Assembly: GCA_024762315.1 (NCBI GenBank)
Contig: JANTHR010000009.1
Location: 1 to 44,724, forward strand
From: Sulfurovum sp.
GTDB lineage: Bacteria > Campylobacterota > Campylobacteria > Campylobacterales > Sulfurovaceae
Length of the DNA: 44,724 bases
Direction of reading: 5' to 3'
Position 1 is the first letter of the stretch; every line of letters starts with the position of its first letter. Shown piece after piece: positions 16,172 through 26,103 of the stretch. Position numbers and translations under genes: made by a program. The notes below the pieces were generated by a model, which was not told the DNA's origin, searched no databases, and saw only the letters and a list, made by a program, of their open reading frames with translations.

Positions 16172-18249
16172 TATTTAGCATCTCCTGTGCTTACGCCACC
16201 AAAAGGAATGAAATTTAACTGAATATAAAAACTGTTTACTTTGGTCGAGCCTGTAGGCCTTGGTGTAATGTCCTGGCGTACAGAAGCATCCATACTCCAA
16301 CAATCCTGTTGGTACTTTCCGCCGAATCTCCATTGTGTACTTGCCTTTTTGTCAATACTGTAGGTCAAACCGCCATTAAATTTCACTCTTTGGTTCAATG
16401 TATATCCAAAACCAAAAAGTAGATCATTCGCAGGTACAAAACTGCTTGCATCATCCGGCAGTTTTTTCTTGTATGTATGCCCCAGAGAGAAAAAATAATC
16501 TGACTCAGACAAAGAAATGCGGCTGGATGATTCTCTCAGTTTGCCAAACTCATAAGAGTATGCCAGATTATTGTAAAATTGCCATTTTTTCCAATTATAC
16601 TGCATTTCATTCTCCAGATCCGCCCAAGCATACTCTCTGTTGGGATAATAGGTTTGGTAAAGCCTTTGAAAAAATTTTAATTGCGTTCCTCTGGTATAAA
16701 AATACTGATTGAATCCTATACGATACTGTTCCTCGGGCAAACCGACTGCAAAAAGCTTCTTCTGTTCTGCTCCCAGATTATCAAACTTTACAGGTTGTTC
16801 ATTTTCATTGCCTGGTCTGACATACTCAACCGAAGGCTGCAAAACATGTATGAAATCATCATATTTCTTTGTCAGGTCCGTAAACAGTTTTACTTTGTGA
16901 ATATTACTGTAGTATTGAAACGAATCATGTTCATAACTCCCGTTTCCAAAAAAGAATTTACTATAATAAAATTCTTCACCCACTGAAATATTTAAAAAAT
17001 CATTAAAAAAAGAGGTAGTGAATTCTAACGGTACTTTTAACTCTGCCTGCTTAAGTGTCGCACCTCTTTCTCTATAAAAATGATTCACATGCAGATCGGC
17101 GCTATAAGTAAGATTGTCCCACAGAAAATGGTCCAGGTATTTATGGAGTTGCACGGAAGGGAGTATTTGGACCGTGTCATCATTGTGCTCTTTTCGTGTA
17201 TCTATGAAGTATTTTGCGTTCACTCCGCCGTAATAGTCATTGTCATATAAAAAATAATTCAACTTAGATTCTTGCAGCGGTGTCAGACCAAAATGCTGAA
17301 GATGCGTTCTTTGCAGATTGAGATAATCAATGTCAGTCAAAAAAGTAGTATTGACATATAGACCATCGGTAAATCCTTTAGGCAGGAACGCTTGAAAAAC
17401 CCTGGAAGAATCATATAAAAACTCCAACCCATAGTGGTTCAGGTCTTTTGTATTCTCTCTGCTTTGATAATCGGTACTGTCCCTAAAATATCCTGCCCTT
17501 AATTTTCCTGATGAATGATCACTGTCTACAAAACGAAAGGTAGAGTAAAGACCCAGACTGCGATCTGTTCTGATCTGCGGATTGAACTCCAGGTCCATAC
17601 TCGGTGAGATGGCCCAGAAAACAGGCTGTTCATAAACAAATCCTTCTTCTGCGGTATAGCCGAACATTGGAAACAACAAGCCTGAACTTCTTTTGTTATC
17701 GGTAGAAAAAGCCATATAAGGCGTATAAAAGATCGGGATATCCCAAAAATAAACCTTTGCATCATATACTTTCATATACTTTTCATCACGGTCATAGTGT
17801 GAATGGGAAAAGACCATTTTCCACAGAGGATCATTTATATCGCAAGATGAAAGTACGGATTGGCCCAGTGTATAATTACTTTCGCTGCGATGTGCTTTAT
17901 CGGAAAACAACCAAATATCATTCTGGCTGACAAAAAAGAGTTGATCAAAGTCTATCTCTTTGGTTCCTGTATGTATCTTCATATGATCCGTATGTTCTTT
18001 GGTACCCCTGTACCCTATCATTTCTACCTTGCCGTCCAAGGTAAGGATCTTTGTGGATTTATTATAGGATGCGGATTCAGCTTTTATCACAGAGTCCTGA
18101 TAATAGACAACAACGCCTTCCGTCGCCTTCACCGTAGTTTTTGTACTCTCCAAATGTTTTGCCGTTACTTCTATTTTACCTTTTTCATGGGCTGCATAAA
18201 CTGTTTGCATACTTAACAGCAAGCCTAGGAAAAATAGAATTCTATGCAT
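16171..18249 (-). CDS. lptD: LPS-assembly outer membrane protein LptD
   Basis: A protein of about 692 residues with a signal peptide (MHRILFFLGLLLSMQTVYA). An N-terminal OstA/LptA-like beta-jellyroll (KIEVTAKHLESTKTTVKA, VVYYQDSVIKAESASY) is followed by a large beta-barrel rich in aromatic residues and ending in a C-terminal strand. LptD with LptE inserts lipopolysaccharide into the outer leaflet. The barrel motif GLLFPMFGYTAEEGF is typical. A TTG at 18255 could serve as start, but the ATG at 18249 is chosen. It begins 18 bp after purD and overlaps the J-domain gene by one base. Few cysteines are visible, so the E. coli-type disulphide control is probably reduced. Confidence 0.93.
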   Translation of the reverse strand: MHRILFFLGLLLSMQTVYAAHEKGKIEVTAKHLESTKTTVKATEGVVVYYQDSVIKAESASYNKSTKILTLDGKVEMIGYRGTKEHTDHMKIHTGTKEIDFDQLFFVSQNDIWLFSDKAHRSESNYTLGQSVLSSCDINDPLWKMVFSHSHYDRDEKYMKVYDAKVYFWDIPIFYTPYMAFSTDNKRSSGLLFPMFGYTAEEGFVYEQPVFWAISPSMDLEFNPQIRTDRSLGLYSTFRFVDSDHSSGKLRAGYFRDSTDYQSRENTKDLNHYGLEFLYDSSRVFQAFLPKGFTDGLYVNTTFLTDIDYLNLQRTHLQHFGLTPLQESKLNYFLYDNDYYGGVNAKYFIDTRKEHNDDTVQILPSVQLHKYLDHFLWDNLTYSADLHVNHFYRERGATLKQAELKVPLEFTTSFFNDFLNISVGEEFYYSKFFFGNGSYEHDSFQYYSNIHKVKLFTDLTKKYDDFIHVLQPSVEYVRPGNENEQPVKFDNLGAEQKKLFAVGLPEEQYRIGFNQYFYTRGTQLKFFQRLYQTYYPNREYAWADLENEMQYNWKKWQFYNNLAYSYEFGKLRESSSRISLSESDYFFSLGHTYKKKLPDDASSFVPANDLLFGFGYTLNQRVKFNGGLTYSIDKKASTQWRFGGKYQQDCWSMDASVRQDITPRPTGSTKVNSFYIQLNFIPFGGVSTGDAK

Positions 18250-18267
18250 CAGCAACGATCACAGGGA

Positions 18268-19536
18268 TTACAGTGCCTGGTAAGCGATATCTGTTCTACA
18301 CTGCTTTCCGGCAAAGTGAACCTGACCCACTAACATATAGGCACGTTTTTGTGCCTCTTTAATGCTATCACCAAGTCCAACGCAAACCAGTACTCTTCCG
18401 CCTGTTGCATAGAGTTTGCCGTCTTCGCCCCGGCTGACACCTGCATAAGAGATATGTGCATTGTCCTTGAGCTCTTCATGATAAATATCATCCACAACGA
18501 TCTCTGCAGGAGGTGTACTTTTATAAGGATAGTCCTTACTTGCCATCACTACACCCACTGCATATTTGTCATAAAATTCTATCTTTGCATTTTTTAGGTC
18601 ACCTGTAGCAGCCTTATAGAACAGTTCGCTTGCAGGAGACTTAAGCAAAGGCATCAACTCCTCACATTCCGGGTCACCAAAACGTACGTTATATTCAAGA
18701 ATGATCGGCTCGCCTTTGACGACCATCACGCCAATGAAAAGAACACCTGTAAAAGGCATGCCCTCAGCCTCCATCCCTTTGAGCGTAGGCTCGATCACTC
18801 TTTCTTTCAGTTTACGGTAGATCTCATCATTCACAAGCGGTGTCGGGGCATAAGCTCCCATCCCTCCGGTATTTGGGCCTTCATCATTATTTAGAAGTCT
18901 TTTGTGGTCCTGTGCAGCCGGAAGCACTACATAGTCTTTACCATCACACACAGCAAACACCGAAAGCTCATACCCGTCAAGGAACTCCTCTATGACGATG
19001 GCTGTTCCGGCATCACCGAAAGAATGGCCCGAAAGCATCTCCCCGGCAGCTTTTTTCGCTTCATCATGACTTTGCGCAATGATGACACCTTTGCCGCCGC
19101 AAAGTCCATCTGCTTTTACCACAATAGGCGCTTCTAGCGTCATAATAAAGTCATAAGCATCCTGAAGAGAATCCGTCTCTATGTATTTGGCTGTAGGAAT
19201 GTTATGACGTGCAAGAAAATTTTTCATGAATATTTTGGAGCCTTCAAGCTGCGCAGCTTGTGCCGTTGGCCCAAAAATGGTAAGTCCTCTCTCTTTAAAG
19301 ACATCTACTATACCGTTCACCAATGGTGCTTCAGGCCCTACAATGGTAAGATCAACGTTATGTGCCTCGACAAAATCGGCCAATTCACTGAAATCACTGA
19401 TATCTATGTTCTCGCCCAATTCATCCGTTGCGCCATTACCCGGTGCAAAATAGATCTTCTCTACGTTCTCATCTTTTTTCAATGCCAAGCCGATAGAATA
19501 TTCTCTGCCGCCTCCGCCGATAATCAATACGTTCAT
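18268..19536 (-). CDS. purD: phosphoribosylamine-glycine ligase (GAR synthetase)
   Basis: A 422-residue ATP-grasp enzyme for step two of purine synthesis, joining glycine to phosphoribosylamine. It has an N-terminal [15 protein letters not shown] motif, an ATP-grasp lid segment ([16 protein letters not shown]), the catalytic [16 protein letters not shown] motif and the N-domain [11 protein letters not shown]. Length is typical. It heads the purD-lptD-J-PRTase-pnp run on the minus strand, a gene order partly kept in other Campylobacterota (purD near pnp). Four copies of a 7-bp repeat lie just upstream of its ribosome-binding region. Confidence 0.98.
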   Translation of the reverse strand: MNVLIIGGGGREYSIGLALKKDENVEKIYFAPGNGATDELGENIDISDFSELADFVEAHNVDLTIVGPEAPLVNGIVDVFKERGLTIFGPTAQAAQLEGSKIFMKNFLARHNIPTAKYIETDSLQDAYDFIMTLEAPIVVKADGLCGGKGVIIAQSHDEAKKAAGEMLSGHSFGDAGTAIVIEEFLDGYELSVFAVCDGKDYVVLPAAQDHKRLLNNDEGPNTGGMGAYAPTPLVNDEIYRKLKERVIEPTLKGMEAEGMPFTGVLFIGVMVVKGEPIILEYNVRFGDPECEELMPLLKSPASELFYKAATGDLKNAKIEFYDKYAVGVVMASKDYPYKSTPPAEIVVDDIYHEELKDNAHISYAGVSRGEDGKLYATGGRVLVCVGLGDSIKEAQKRAYMLVGQVHFAGKQCRTDIAYQAL

Positions 19537-19552
19537 TCTTTTCTCCGAAAAA

Positions 19553-19580
19553 ATTAGAAATTAGAAATTAGAAATTAGAA
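19553..19580. repeat. ATTAGAA x4 tandem repeat
   Basis: Four exact head-to-tail copies of the heptamer ATTAGAA sit 17-44 bp upstream of the purD ATG, followed by the near-copy ATAAATA. Short tandem repeats at a promoter can vary by slippage and shift expression. They may equally be plain A/T-rich DNA. Confidence 0.8.
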
Positions 19581-19639
19581 ATAAATAGCAACTTATTAAA
19601 AATTAATTCTCTCTGGTTTTTCTTTGGGTATTTAGTAGT

Positions 19640-19945
19640 GATGATAATTATACGTAGAGGGTTTGAGAAAGGTTTAAAGGCGAACTCCCTGTTCGTCGAT
19701 GACCTTTCTCAAAGCCTGTGCGTGCAAGAATCGTCGCTAATAAACCCCCAAGTGGCCGTTCTGTTTAAAGTCGGCCCTAATAAGCCAACGGTGCAGGAGA
19801 GAGCATCTCTTTAGGAGGCAATTTCTCGCGGGTCTCCCCACTCAAACGAAAATACCTACACACCGATCTGCTACATGTCCCACTAAAATTTAATGTTGGA
19901 CCCCATACACAGTCATCGAACCACTTAGGTTAAAATAATTATAAC
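19640..19945 (-). other. structured gene-free region, possible noncoding RNA
   Basis: No convincing coding frame fills 19557-19977. On the minus strand a GGTTATAAT (-10-like) at about 19938-19946 could start a ~290-nt RNA. Its far end is a hairpin whose arms TTTGAGAAAGGT and ACCTTTCTCAAA (19661-19672, 19701-19712) pair perfectly over 12 bp and enclose a second hairpin CGAAC/GTTCG. Other elements are GTGGG-GAGA-CCCGC, a GNRA-capped hairpin near 19835, GGCCG/CGGCC near 19757-19775, and a repeated TTATTAG motif. GC content looks higher than that of other intergenic DNA here. I could not match it to tmRNA, RNase P RNA, 6S, SRP RNA or a known riboswitch, and the strand is a guess. Confidence 0.45.
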
Positions 19946-19977
19946 CTATTTGCGGTTAGAAATCAGTAAAACAGATA

Positions 19978-20634
19978 TCAAAAAGGAGAATTTTCTAGCT
20001 CTTTTGCTTTTAGTATACATGCCGATATAAGAGGTTCATCCGCGACTACATACTCTGCATGAGGTGGCAAATGCACCTTTGTCGCATTGCCTATGACTAC
20101 TGCGGTATAACTTTTATCCCATTCAAAACTCTTTAAAAAGCAATGAATGGTCGACGGTGAAGTAAAGATAATGATCGATCCTGCAACAGGCTTCTTTCTG
20201 AAACCGTATTGAATGCAAGAAGTTTCATAAATGATCTGTTCATGAAGAGTGATACCTTCTTTTTCCAAAAAACTTTTAGAATCAAAAGAGACCTCTTTAG
20301 GCCGTAGATAGAGTAATTTTTTATTTTTAAAAAATTTGGCAATATCTTGATTCAATGTTTCAGCATAAAAATATTCAGGGCAATAGATCACCTTGCCGCC
20401 CAATATTTCTATCTGTTTCTTTGTTGCTTTTCCAATAGCGATGCAAGGATAGTTTTTCCAGTCACTACTAATCTTGTCAGCTGTAATAACTGCCTGTTTT
20501 GAGGTGAACATCAAAGTATCACAATCACTAAAATCAATTGATCCCGCAGTCGTAGTGAAGTCGATCATCGGCAATGCTATCGCTTCGTCTCTAGGGGTGG
20601 GGGACAACAGATAAATAGCTTTTTTATTTTGCAT
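19978..20634 (-). CDS. hemD: uroporphyrinogen-III synthase
   Basis: A 218-residue HemD-type protein, which closes hydroxymethylbilane to uroporphyrinogen III for heme and siroheme synthesis. The family is poorly conserved in sequence. Supporting segments are DCDTLMFTSKQAV, LLYLRPKEVS, IIYETSCIQ, IIIFTSPSTIHCFL and VVIGNATKVHL, in the family order. The ATG at 20634 shares its A with the stop of the upstream transporter gene (TGATG), so translation is coupled; a TTG three bases earlier is in frame. No other heme gene is adjacent. Confidence 0.85.
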   Translation of the reverse strand: MQNKKAIYLLSPTPRDEAIALPMIDFTTTAGSIDFSDCDTLMFTSKQAVITADKISSDWKNYPCIAIGKATKKQIEILGGKVIYCPEYFYAETLNQDIAKFFKNKKLLYLRPKEVSFDSKSFLEKEGITLHEQIIYETSCIQYGFRKKPVAGSIIIFTSPSTIHCFLKSFEWDKSYTAVVIGNATKVHLPPHAEYVVADEPLISACILKAKELENSPF

Positions 20635-21575
20635 CAATGGCTTTCTTTATCCAATTCCACCAATGGCTTCCCATGAAGCATGGCTTCATTGACCTCTTCA
20701 TCATCATAAGGATCAAAATGTGGCGTAATGATCCATTTTTTATTTGGTTCCAAAGCCATGATCTTATCTTCCACCTCATCTGCAATACGATGTGCTTCAA
20801 GTAAAAGCATATTGGGCCGCAAGACCATATGGAATTCTACAAAATTCGTATTGCCGTCTGTACGGGTTTTGAGCCAATGATAACTGGTGACCTCCGGATG
20901 ACCGGCGATGATTTCACCAATCTTGGCGACAACATCTCCATCCAGTGCACGGTCAAGAAGTATCTCTATACCGTGTACGACGATCTCATACGCGGAATAG
21001 ATAATATAGATCCCTATACCCAAACCAAAAATGGCATCTATGCTGTCAAGCCCGGTAAGTGAAACAAGACCTAACCCAACCAGTACCGCGGCATTACTCC
21101 ACAGATCAGTTTTATAGTGCAATGCATCTGCTTTGATGACAATACTGTCTGTCTCTTCAGCTATTCTCAGTAAATATTGAACCAGGAAATACGTTACGGC
21201 AATAGAAAACAGCATTGCCAGAATTGAAGGCGTAAGCAAGGTTGTGACTGTTCCCTGACTTAATTTTTTAAGTGCCACATAGATGATATAAATGCCCGAG
21301 ACAGTGATCACTGTCCCCTCTATCACCGCAGCGATCGCCTGGATCTTTCCTTTTCCGTATTGATACAGTGCATCAGGCTGTTCTTCAGATTTTTTAATAG
21401 CAAAAAAGTTAAAAATAGAGACCGCCATATCTAAAAGCGAATCTATGGCAGAAGCAAGTACGGCTACCGAACCACTGGCGATACCGATGATCAACTTGAC
21501 TAAAACCAACAGGGTCGCAACTGAACTTGATACCATCGTGGCTCGCTGCTGCGGGGATCTTTTTGACTTCAACAT
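20634..21575 (-). CDS. cation diffusion facilitator transporter (FieF-like)
   Basis: A 313-residue CDF exporter with six transmembrane segments and a C-terminal cytoplasmic metal-binding domain. Metal-site signatures are SAIDSLLDM in TM2 (D-x3-D) and HYKTDLWSN in TM5 (H-x3-D), the arrangement of E. coli FieF/YiiP, which exports Zn(II)/Fe(II) against protons. The C-terminal domain includes GHPEVTSYHWLKTR and VEFHMVLRPNMLLLEAH. Metal specificity cannot be read from the sequence. It overlaps hemD by one base and is divergent from the EAL gene at 21748. Confidence 0.93.
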   Translation of the reverse strand: MLKSKRSPQQRATMVSSSVATLLVLVKLIIGIASGSVAVLASAIDSLLDMAVSIFNFFAIKKSEEQPDALYQYGKGKIQAIAAVIEGTVITVSGIYIIYVALKKLSQGTVTTLLTPSILAMLFSIAVTYFLVQYLLRIAEETDSIVIKADALHYKTDLWSNAAVLVGLGLVSLTGLDSIDAIFGLGIGIYIIYSAYEIVVHGIEILLDRALDGDVVAKIGEIIAGHPEVTSYHWLKTRTDGNTNFVEFHMVLRPNMLLLEAHRIADEVEDKIMALEPNKKWIITPHFDPYDDEEVNEAMLHGKPLVELDKESH

Positions 21576-21747
21576 TTTTTCCTTGTCATAAAATATAAAA
21601 AATCATATTAACACAAATAGATTATATTTTCGTTAAAATCCTCTACTGGTATAATGATATTTATGTTATAGTATTCAAGAAATTAACAGCTTTATTTACT
21701 TAAACTACTTATTTGAATACAAAAATAAACTTATTGGTATACTTACA

Positions 21748-24081
21748 ATGAATCATACAGAGACAGAGGATAACGACTTGAGCCAGGCGATTGACAATAC
21801 AGATATATCATTTAAAGAGCGACTCACTTACGATAAGCTAAGCTTTTACTACATTTCACTACCCATAATGCTTCTTGGGAATTTAATGGGTGCTATGCTT
21901 TTAAGTGCCATACAGTTGAATGTGGCCGATCTTTATTCTATTGGTATCTGGCTGCTCATAAGTGTCATAATGTTCCTGTATGGGTTATATCAATACTCTA
22001 TATTTAAAAATGAAACCGAAGAGAACAAACTCAAGAACTCTGAAATATGGTTCGACAAATACTACACCATCATTCTGCTCAACGGTATCGTATGGGGAAG
22101 CAGTGCTTTTTTACTTTTCCCTGAATCAAGTCTACTTAATCAGATGATCGTCATTTTCTTCCTGTTTGCCATCGGTTTTTTGGCCTTGGGGATCCTTGCT
22201 TCCAAGCGTGACTTGCTGCTTACCTATATTTTGGTCACTTATGTGCCTATACTGCTGCGTTTGTTCTTCATGGAAAACGAAGTTTATATGACCATCGGCT
22301 ATACCATGCTTGCACTGATACTCATTATGATACTTATTGCAAACTATTATGGTAAAGTGATCAATAATGCACTGAGTAACCGACAGCATTTCATTACCAT
22401 CAAACATACACATGAGAAACTCAAAGAACGCTTTTTCTCTCTTTTTGAGCGTGCTCCTGTCGGGATCTACTATTACAACGAATCACTGGAACTTGAAGAC
22501 ATCAATATGCATTTTATGCAGATGAACAAAATAGAAGACAAAAATGACTTGATCGGCATTAATCTTCATAGACTGGAAAATAAACAGATCATTAAGGCAC
22601 ATGAGGAGGTGTTTGCAGGGAAAACAGGAAATTACCGTGGGCCTTTTGAAGCATTGCATAAGGAAAACCTCTATGTTAAACTTTCCACAGTCCCCATGAT
22701 CAATGCTGACGGCAAGGTAGCCGGGGGAATTAGCATCATCAATGATATTACGAATGAAGTGACCGCAAAAGAAAAAATGATACGAAATGCATATTACGAT
22801 CTGCTCACCAATATTCCCAATCGTACCCTTCTTATGGATAAATTAAAAGAATTTATCTCAAGCATAAGAGACAATGAAGAGTATGCCGCATTACTTTTTT
22901 TGGACATTAACAACTTTAAAAAAGTCAATGAAACCTTTGGTCATGACGTAGGGGACAGTCTGCTTAAACAGGTCGTAAAGCGCCTTGAGGATGTTGTGGG
23001 AAGCCGTGAAGTGTTGGCACGGGTAAGCGGTGACAAATTCGTTATCCTGATTCCTTCTTTACATAGGGATAAAACACTCTCAAAAGAAATGACAGTCAAG
23101 TATATATCTACGATCAATAACCATTTTATGCAGCCACTCAATGTTGCAGGAGAAGAGTACCACCTGACTTTTACTATCGGAGTTGTTCTTTTCAATAACA
23201 GTGATGCTTCTGCCTTTGACCTGCTCAAAAAAGCTGAAACAGCCATGTATGAAGCAAAAAGAAATGCCCGGGGAACTTCCCAATTCTACACAAGCAGTAT
23301 GAGTAACGATACCAAAGAACAGCTCATGCTGGAGAACGACATTCACAAAGCGATAAAGAACAATGAATTATCGATTCATTATCAACCGCAGCTTGATGTT
23401 CAAGAGAACAAGATCATCGGAGCAGAGGCATTGGTACGATGGGAACATCCGGAAAAAGGTTTTATATCGCCTGCAAAATTCATACCTATTGCCGAGGAGA
23501 GTGGTGTCATCATTAAACTTGAAGAGTGGATCTTCGACAAAGCCTTAAGTGAGATCAAGGAGTTAAGCCAAAGTGAATATGGTTTTAATTTAGACCACAT
23601 AGCCATCAATGTTAGTACTATGCACTTTTTACAACCACATTTTGTAGAAAGACTTATGCTGATGGTCAACAAACATAAAGTGAAACCCCAATGGATCGAA
23701 CTGGAGATCACAGAAAGCGGTATTATGCGCAATATTGAGGATGCCATAGAGAAGATCAGAGAGTTGAAGAGTTTTGGCTTTACTTTCTCCATCGATGATT
23801 TTGGTACAGGATACTCTTCTTTGGCCTATCTGAAAAAGCTGCCTGTAGATATGATCAAGATAGATCAATCTTTTATTTTCAATATGAACCAGAATAAAGG
23901 TGATGCGATGATCGTTGAATCCGTAGTTGCCATAGGGCAGAAATTTGATCTGAAGATCTTGGCTGAAGGCGTGGAAAACAATGCAACACTGAATTATCTT
24001 AAGATCATCAAATGTGATCTCTATCAGGGCAATTTTGGGTATAAACCCATGCCTATGAAACAATTCATGGAAATTCTTTAA
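21748..24081 (+). CDS. membrane PAS-GGDEF(degenerate)-EAL protein, probable c-di-GMP phosphodiesterase
   Basis: A 777-residue protein: six hydrophobic segments within residues ~30-210, a PAS domain (~225-345), a GGDEF domain (~350-500) and an EAL domain (~525-777). The GGDEF active-site signature is SGDKF (residues 427-431), missing the first Gly and the catalytic Glu, so cyclase activity is unlikely. The EAL domain is intact: EALVRW (560-565), INVSTMHF, LEITESG, IDDFGTGYSSL, MIKID and AEGVE, giving all expected metal and base residues. It probably hydrolyses c-di-GMP in response to a membrane or PAS cue. Three c-di-GMP riboswitches lie in the same window. Its ribosome-binding site is weak. 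Confidence 0.93.
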   Translation: MNHTETEDNDLSQAIDNTDISFKERLTYDKLSFYYISLPIMLLGNLMGAMLLSAIQLNVADLYSIGIWLLISVIMFLYGLYQYSIFKNETEENKLKNSEIWFDKYYTIILLNGIVWGSSAFLLFPESSLLNQMIVIFFLFAIGFLALGILASKRDLLLTYILVTYVPILLRLFFMENEVYMTIGYTMLALILIMILIANYYGKVINNALSNRQHFITIKHTHEKLKERFFSLFERAPVGIYYYNESLELEDINMHFMQMNKIEDKNDLIGINLHRLENKQIIKAHEEVFAGKTGNYRGPFEALHKENLYVKLSTVPMINADGKVAGGISIINDITNEVTAKEKMIRNAYYDLLTNIPNRTLLMDKLKEFISSIRDNEEYAALLFLDINNFKKVNETFGHDVGDSLLKQVVKRLEDVVGSREVLARVSGDKFVILIPSLHRDKTLSKEMTVKYISTINNHFMQPLNVAGEEYHLTFTIGVVLFNNSDASAFDLLKKAETAMYEAKRNARGTSQFYTSSMSNDTKEQLMLENDIHKAIKNNELSIHYQPQLDVQENKIIGAEALVRWEHPEKGFISPAKFIPIAEESGVIIKLEEWIFDKALSEIKELSQSEYGFNLDHIAINVSTMHFLQPHFVERLMLMVNKHKVKPQWIELEITESGIMRNIEDAIEKIRELKSFGFTFSIDDFGTGYSSLAYLKKLPVDMIKIDQSFIFNMNQNKGDAMIVESVVAIGQKFDLKILAEGVENNATLNYLKIIKCDLYQGNFGYKPMPMKQFMEIL

Positions 24082-24102
24082 TGCACCTCCTATGAGGTGC
24101 AT
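24081..24102. terminator. bidirectional terminator hairpin between EAL gene and htpG
   Basis: ATGCACCTC-CTAT-GAGGTGCAT is a perfect 9-bp stem with a 4-nt loop, starting on the last base of the EAL stop codon and ending 8 bp from the convergent htpG stop. A U-tract is lacking, so termination may be leaky or factor-assisted. The stem shares its GCACYTC/GAGGTGC core with the hairpin at 26627-26650. Confidence 0.7.
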
Positions 24103-24109
24103 CCCATTA

Positions 24110-25972
24110 CTAGATAGCTTTTGTTGCCAATGTAGCAACTCTGTGTGCAAACGCCCCTTTGTCTTTAGGCTCTAACCCCTCTGATATTTTTGCAGAATCC
24201 AACAGTATCCATGCCATGTCGGCAAAAAGAGATTCATCTTCAAGTTTATCGAGTTTTTTGATCATTTCATGATCAGGATTGATCTCCAATATAAGTGGTA
24301 TCTCGGGTGCCTCTTGCCCCATTTGGGCGAACATTGCTGCCATTCCCGCCATAGGATCAGAAGCATCTTTGAGTACACATGACGGGCTTGATGTCAGTCT
24401 TGTAGATATTTTCACCTCTTTTACTTCATCGCCCAGCACCTCTTTGATCTTGTCTGTCAGCGGTTTGAATTCTTTACTGATCTCTTCTTTCTCTTCTTCC
24501 GTCTTGGAGTCCGGTGCCTCTATTGTAGTAATATCTTTAAGCGCCCACTCTTTATAACTGCCTATCATAGGCGTTACAATACTGTCCACTTCTTTATCAT
24601 CCATAATAAGCACTTCAATATTTGCTTTCTTATAGGCTTCAAGCAGAGGTGAGCTTCTTAGAACTTTCTCATCTTCACCTATAATGTAATAGATCTCTTT
24701 TTTCTCAGAATCACCGCGGCTGATGTACTCTTCCAAGGAGACAAGTCCTTCCTCGGTTGAGCTTTTATACTTCACAATATCAAGCAATGTTTCTTTGTTT
24801 ATATGATCCGTATAAATACCCTCTTTGATCACCCTGTTGTACTGTTCTGTAAATATCTGTGCATCATCTCCGCTTAGTTTTTTAATAGCTTGAAGTATCT
24901 TTTTAACCGAGTTTTGTTTAATATTTGCCAAGATTCTATTTTCCTGGAGTAGCTCACGGGAAACATTAAGAGGTAGATCTTCAGAATCTATAATACCTTT
25001 TACAAAGCGTAAATACGGAGGCAGCAGCTCTTTATCATCATCTGTAATAAATACACGCTTCACATAAAGTTTTACTCCGGGCTGATAATCCGCTCTGTAC
25101 ATATCCATCGGAGCTGTTCTGGGAATATAGAAAAGTGTTGTGAATTCATTGGCACCTTCCACTCTATTATGCAAATAGGTCAAAGGCTCTTCACTGTCAT
25201 GGGATATCGTTTTATAAAACTCTATATAATCTTCTTTTTTGAGTTCTGATTTTGGCAAAGTCCAGAGTGCAGTGGCTTCATTGATCTGCTCTGACTTCTG
25301 GACTGTTTTCGTCTCTTTTTCATCTCCCTCGCCTGTTGTTTCCTCTTCAGTGTAATTTAGAATGATCGGATACGCGATGTGGTTAGAGTATTTTTTCACT
25401 ACTTCCTGTGTTCTCCATTTATCTAAAAACTCTTTTTCATCCTCTTTGAGTTTAATGTAAATGACCGTTCCATGCTCATCTTTTGTTACCGGCTTGACTT
25501 CATACTCACCGGTACCATCTGTACTGAACATGTATGCCTGTTCTTCTCCCGCCTTCTTGGAAATGACATCTACCTTTTCAGCTACCATGAAGACAGAATA
25601 GAACCCTACCCCGAATTGTCCGATAAGATTTGAATCTTTTTTTGCATCACCTGTGAGGTTTTCCATAAATGCCTTGGTACCTGATTTGGCGATGGTCCCC
25701 AAGTTATCCATAAGATCCTGCTCATTCATCCCTATACCATTGTCTCCAATGGTCAATGATCCATCTTCTTTATCCAGCTTTATAGATATCTTTCCAGACC
25801 ATCCTTCTTCTTTGAATTTTTCATCCGTAAGTGCGAGATAATTGAATTTATCCAATGCATCACTCGCATTTGAGACCAACTCACGAATAAATATCTCTTT
25901 ATTTGAGTAAAGTGAGTGGGTCATAAGTTTAAGTAATTGCCCTATTTCTGTTTGAAACTGATGTTTTGCCAT
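24110..25972 (-). CDS. htpG: chaperone HtpG (Hsp90)
   Basis: A full-length 620-residue bacterial Hsp90. The N-terminal GHKL ATPase shows IFIRELVSNASDALDK, IGDNGIGMNEQDL and GQFGVGFYSVFMV. The middle domain includes LPLNVSRELLQEN with the catalytic-loop Arg. The C-terminal dimerisation domain begins near SPSCVLKD. It acts as a cytosolic chaperone dimer on late-folding clients. The ATG at 25972 opens MAKHQFQTEIGQLLKLM, the family start, with AGGAGAATAT in front. It stands alone, convergent with the EAL gene and divergent from sixA. Confidence 0.98.
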   Translation of the reverse strand: MAKHQFQTEIGQLLKLMTHSLYSNKEIFIRELVSNASDALDKFNYLALTDEKFKEEGWSGKISIKLDKEDGSLTIGDNGIGMNEQDLMDNLGTIAKSGTKAFMENLTGDAKKDSNLIGQFGVGFYSVFMVAEKVDVISKKAGEEQAYMFSTDGTGEYEVKPVTKDEHGTVIYIKLKEDEKEFLDKWRTQEVVKKYSNHIAYPIILNYTEEETTGEGDEKETKTVQKSEQINEATALWTLPKSELKKEDYIEFYKTISHDSEEPLTYLHNRVEGANEFTTLFYIPRTAPMDMYRADYQPGVKLYVKRVFITDDDKELLPPYLRFVKGIIDSEDLPLNVSRELLQENRILANIKQNSVKKILQAIKKLSGDDAQIFTEQYNRVIKEGIYTDHINKETLLDIVKYKSSTEEGLVSLEEYISRGDSEKKEIYYIIGEDEKVLRSSPLLEAYKKANIEVLIMDDKEVDSIVTPMIGSYKEWALKDITTIEAPDSKTEEEKEEISKEFKPLTDKIKEVLGDEVKEVKISTRLTSSPSCVLKDASDPMAGMAAMFAQMGQEAPEIPLILEINPDHEMIKKLDKLEDESLFADMAWILLDSAKISEGLEPKDKGAFAHRVATLATKAI

Positions 25973-26103
25973 ACTATATATTCTCCTAACTGCTATATTT
26001 TTTGTGCAATTATATACTATTTTAATAATTATTTCAAGTTTTTTTGCAATATAGTTTAGTGCTATCGACTAAAGGATATAATTATTTTAAAATTCCATTA
26101 TCC

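Noticed and set aside
19800..19890. Minus-strand similarity to tmRNA 3' region (CATGTAG ... GGTATTTTCG)
   Set aside because: There is no T-loop (TTCRA) hairpin, no CCA end and no tag peptide frame in the right place, and the hairpin there has a GAGA tetraloop instead. Treated as chance.
21738..21743. TATACT just before the EAL-protein ATG as a -10 box
   Set aside because: The ATG is only 4 bases after it, so transcription would start inside the codon. Other AT-rich promoters upstream are more likely.
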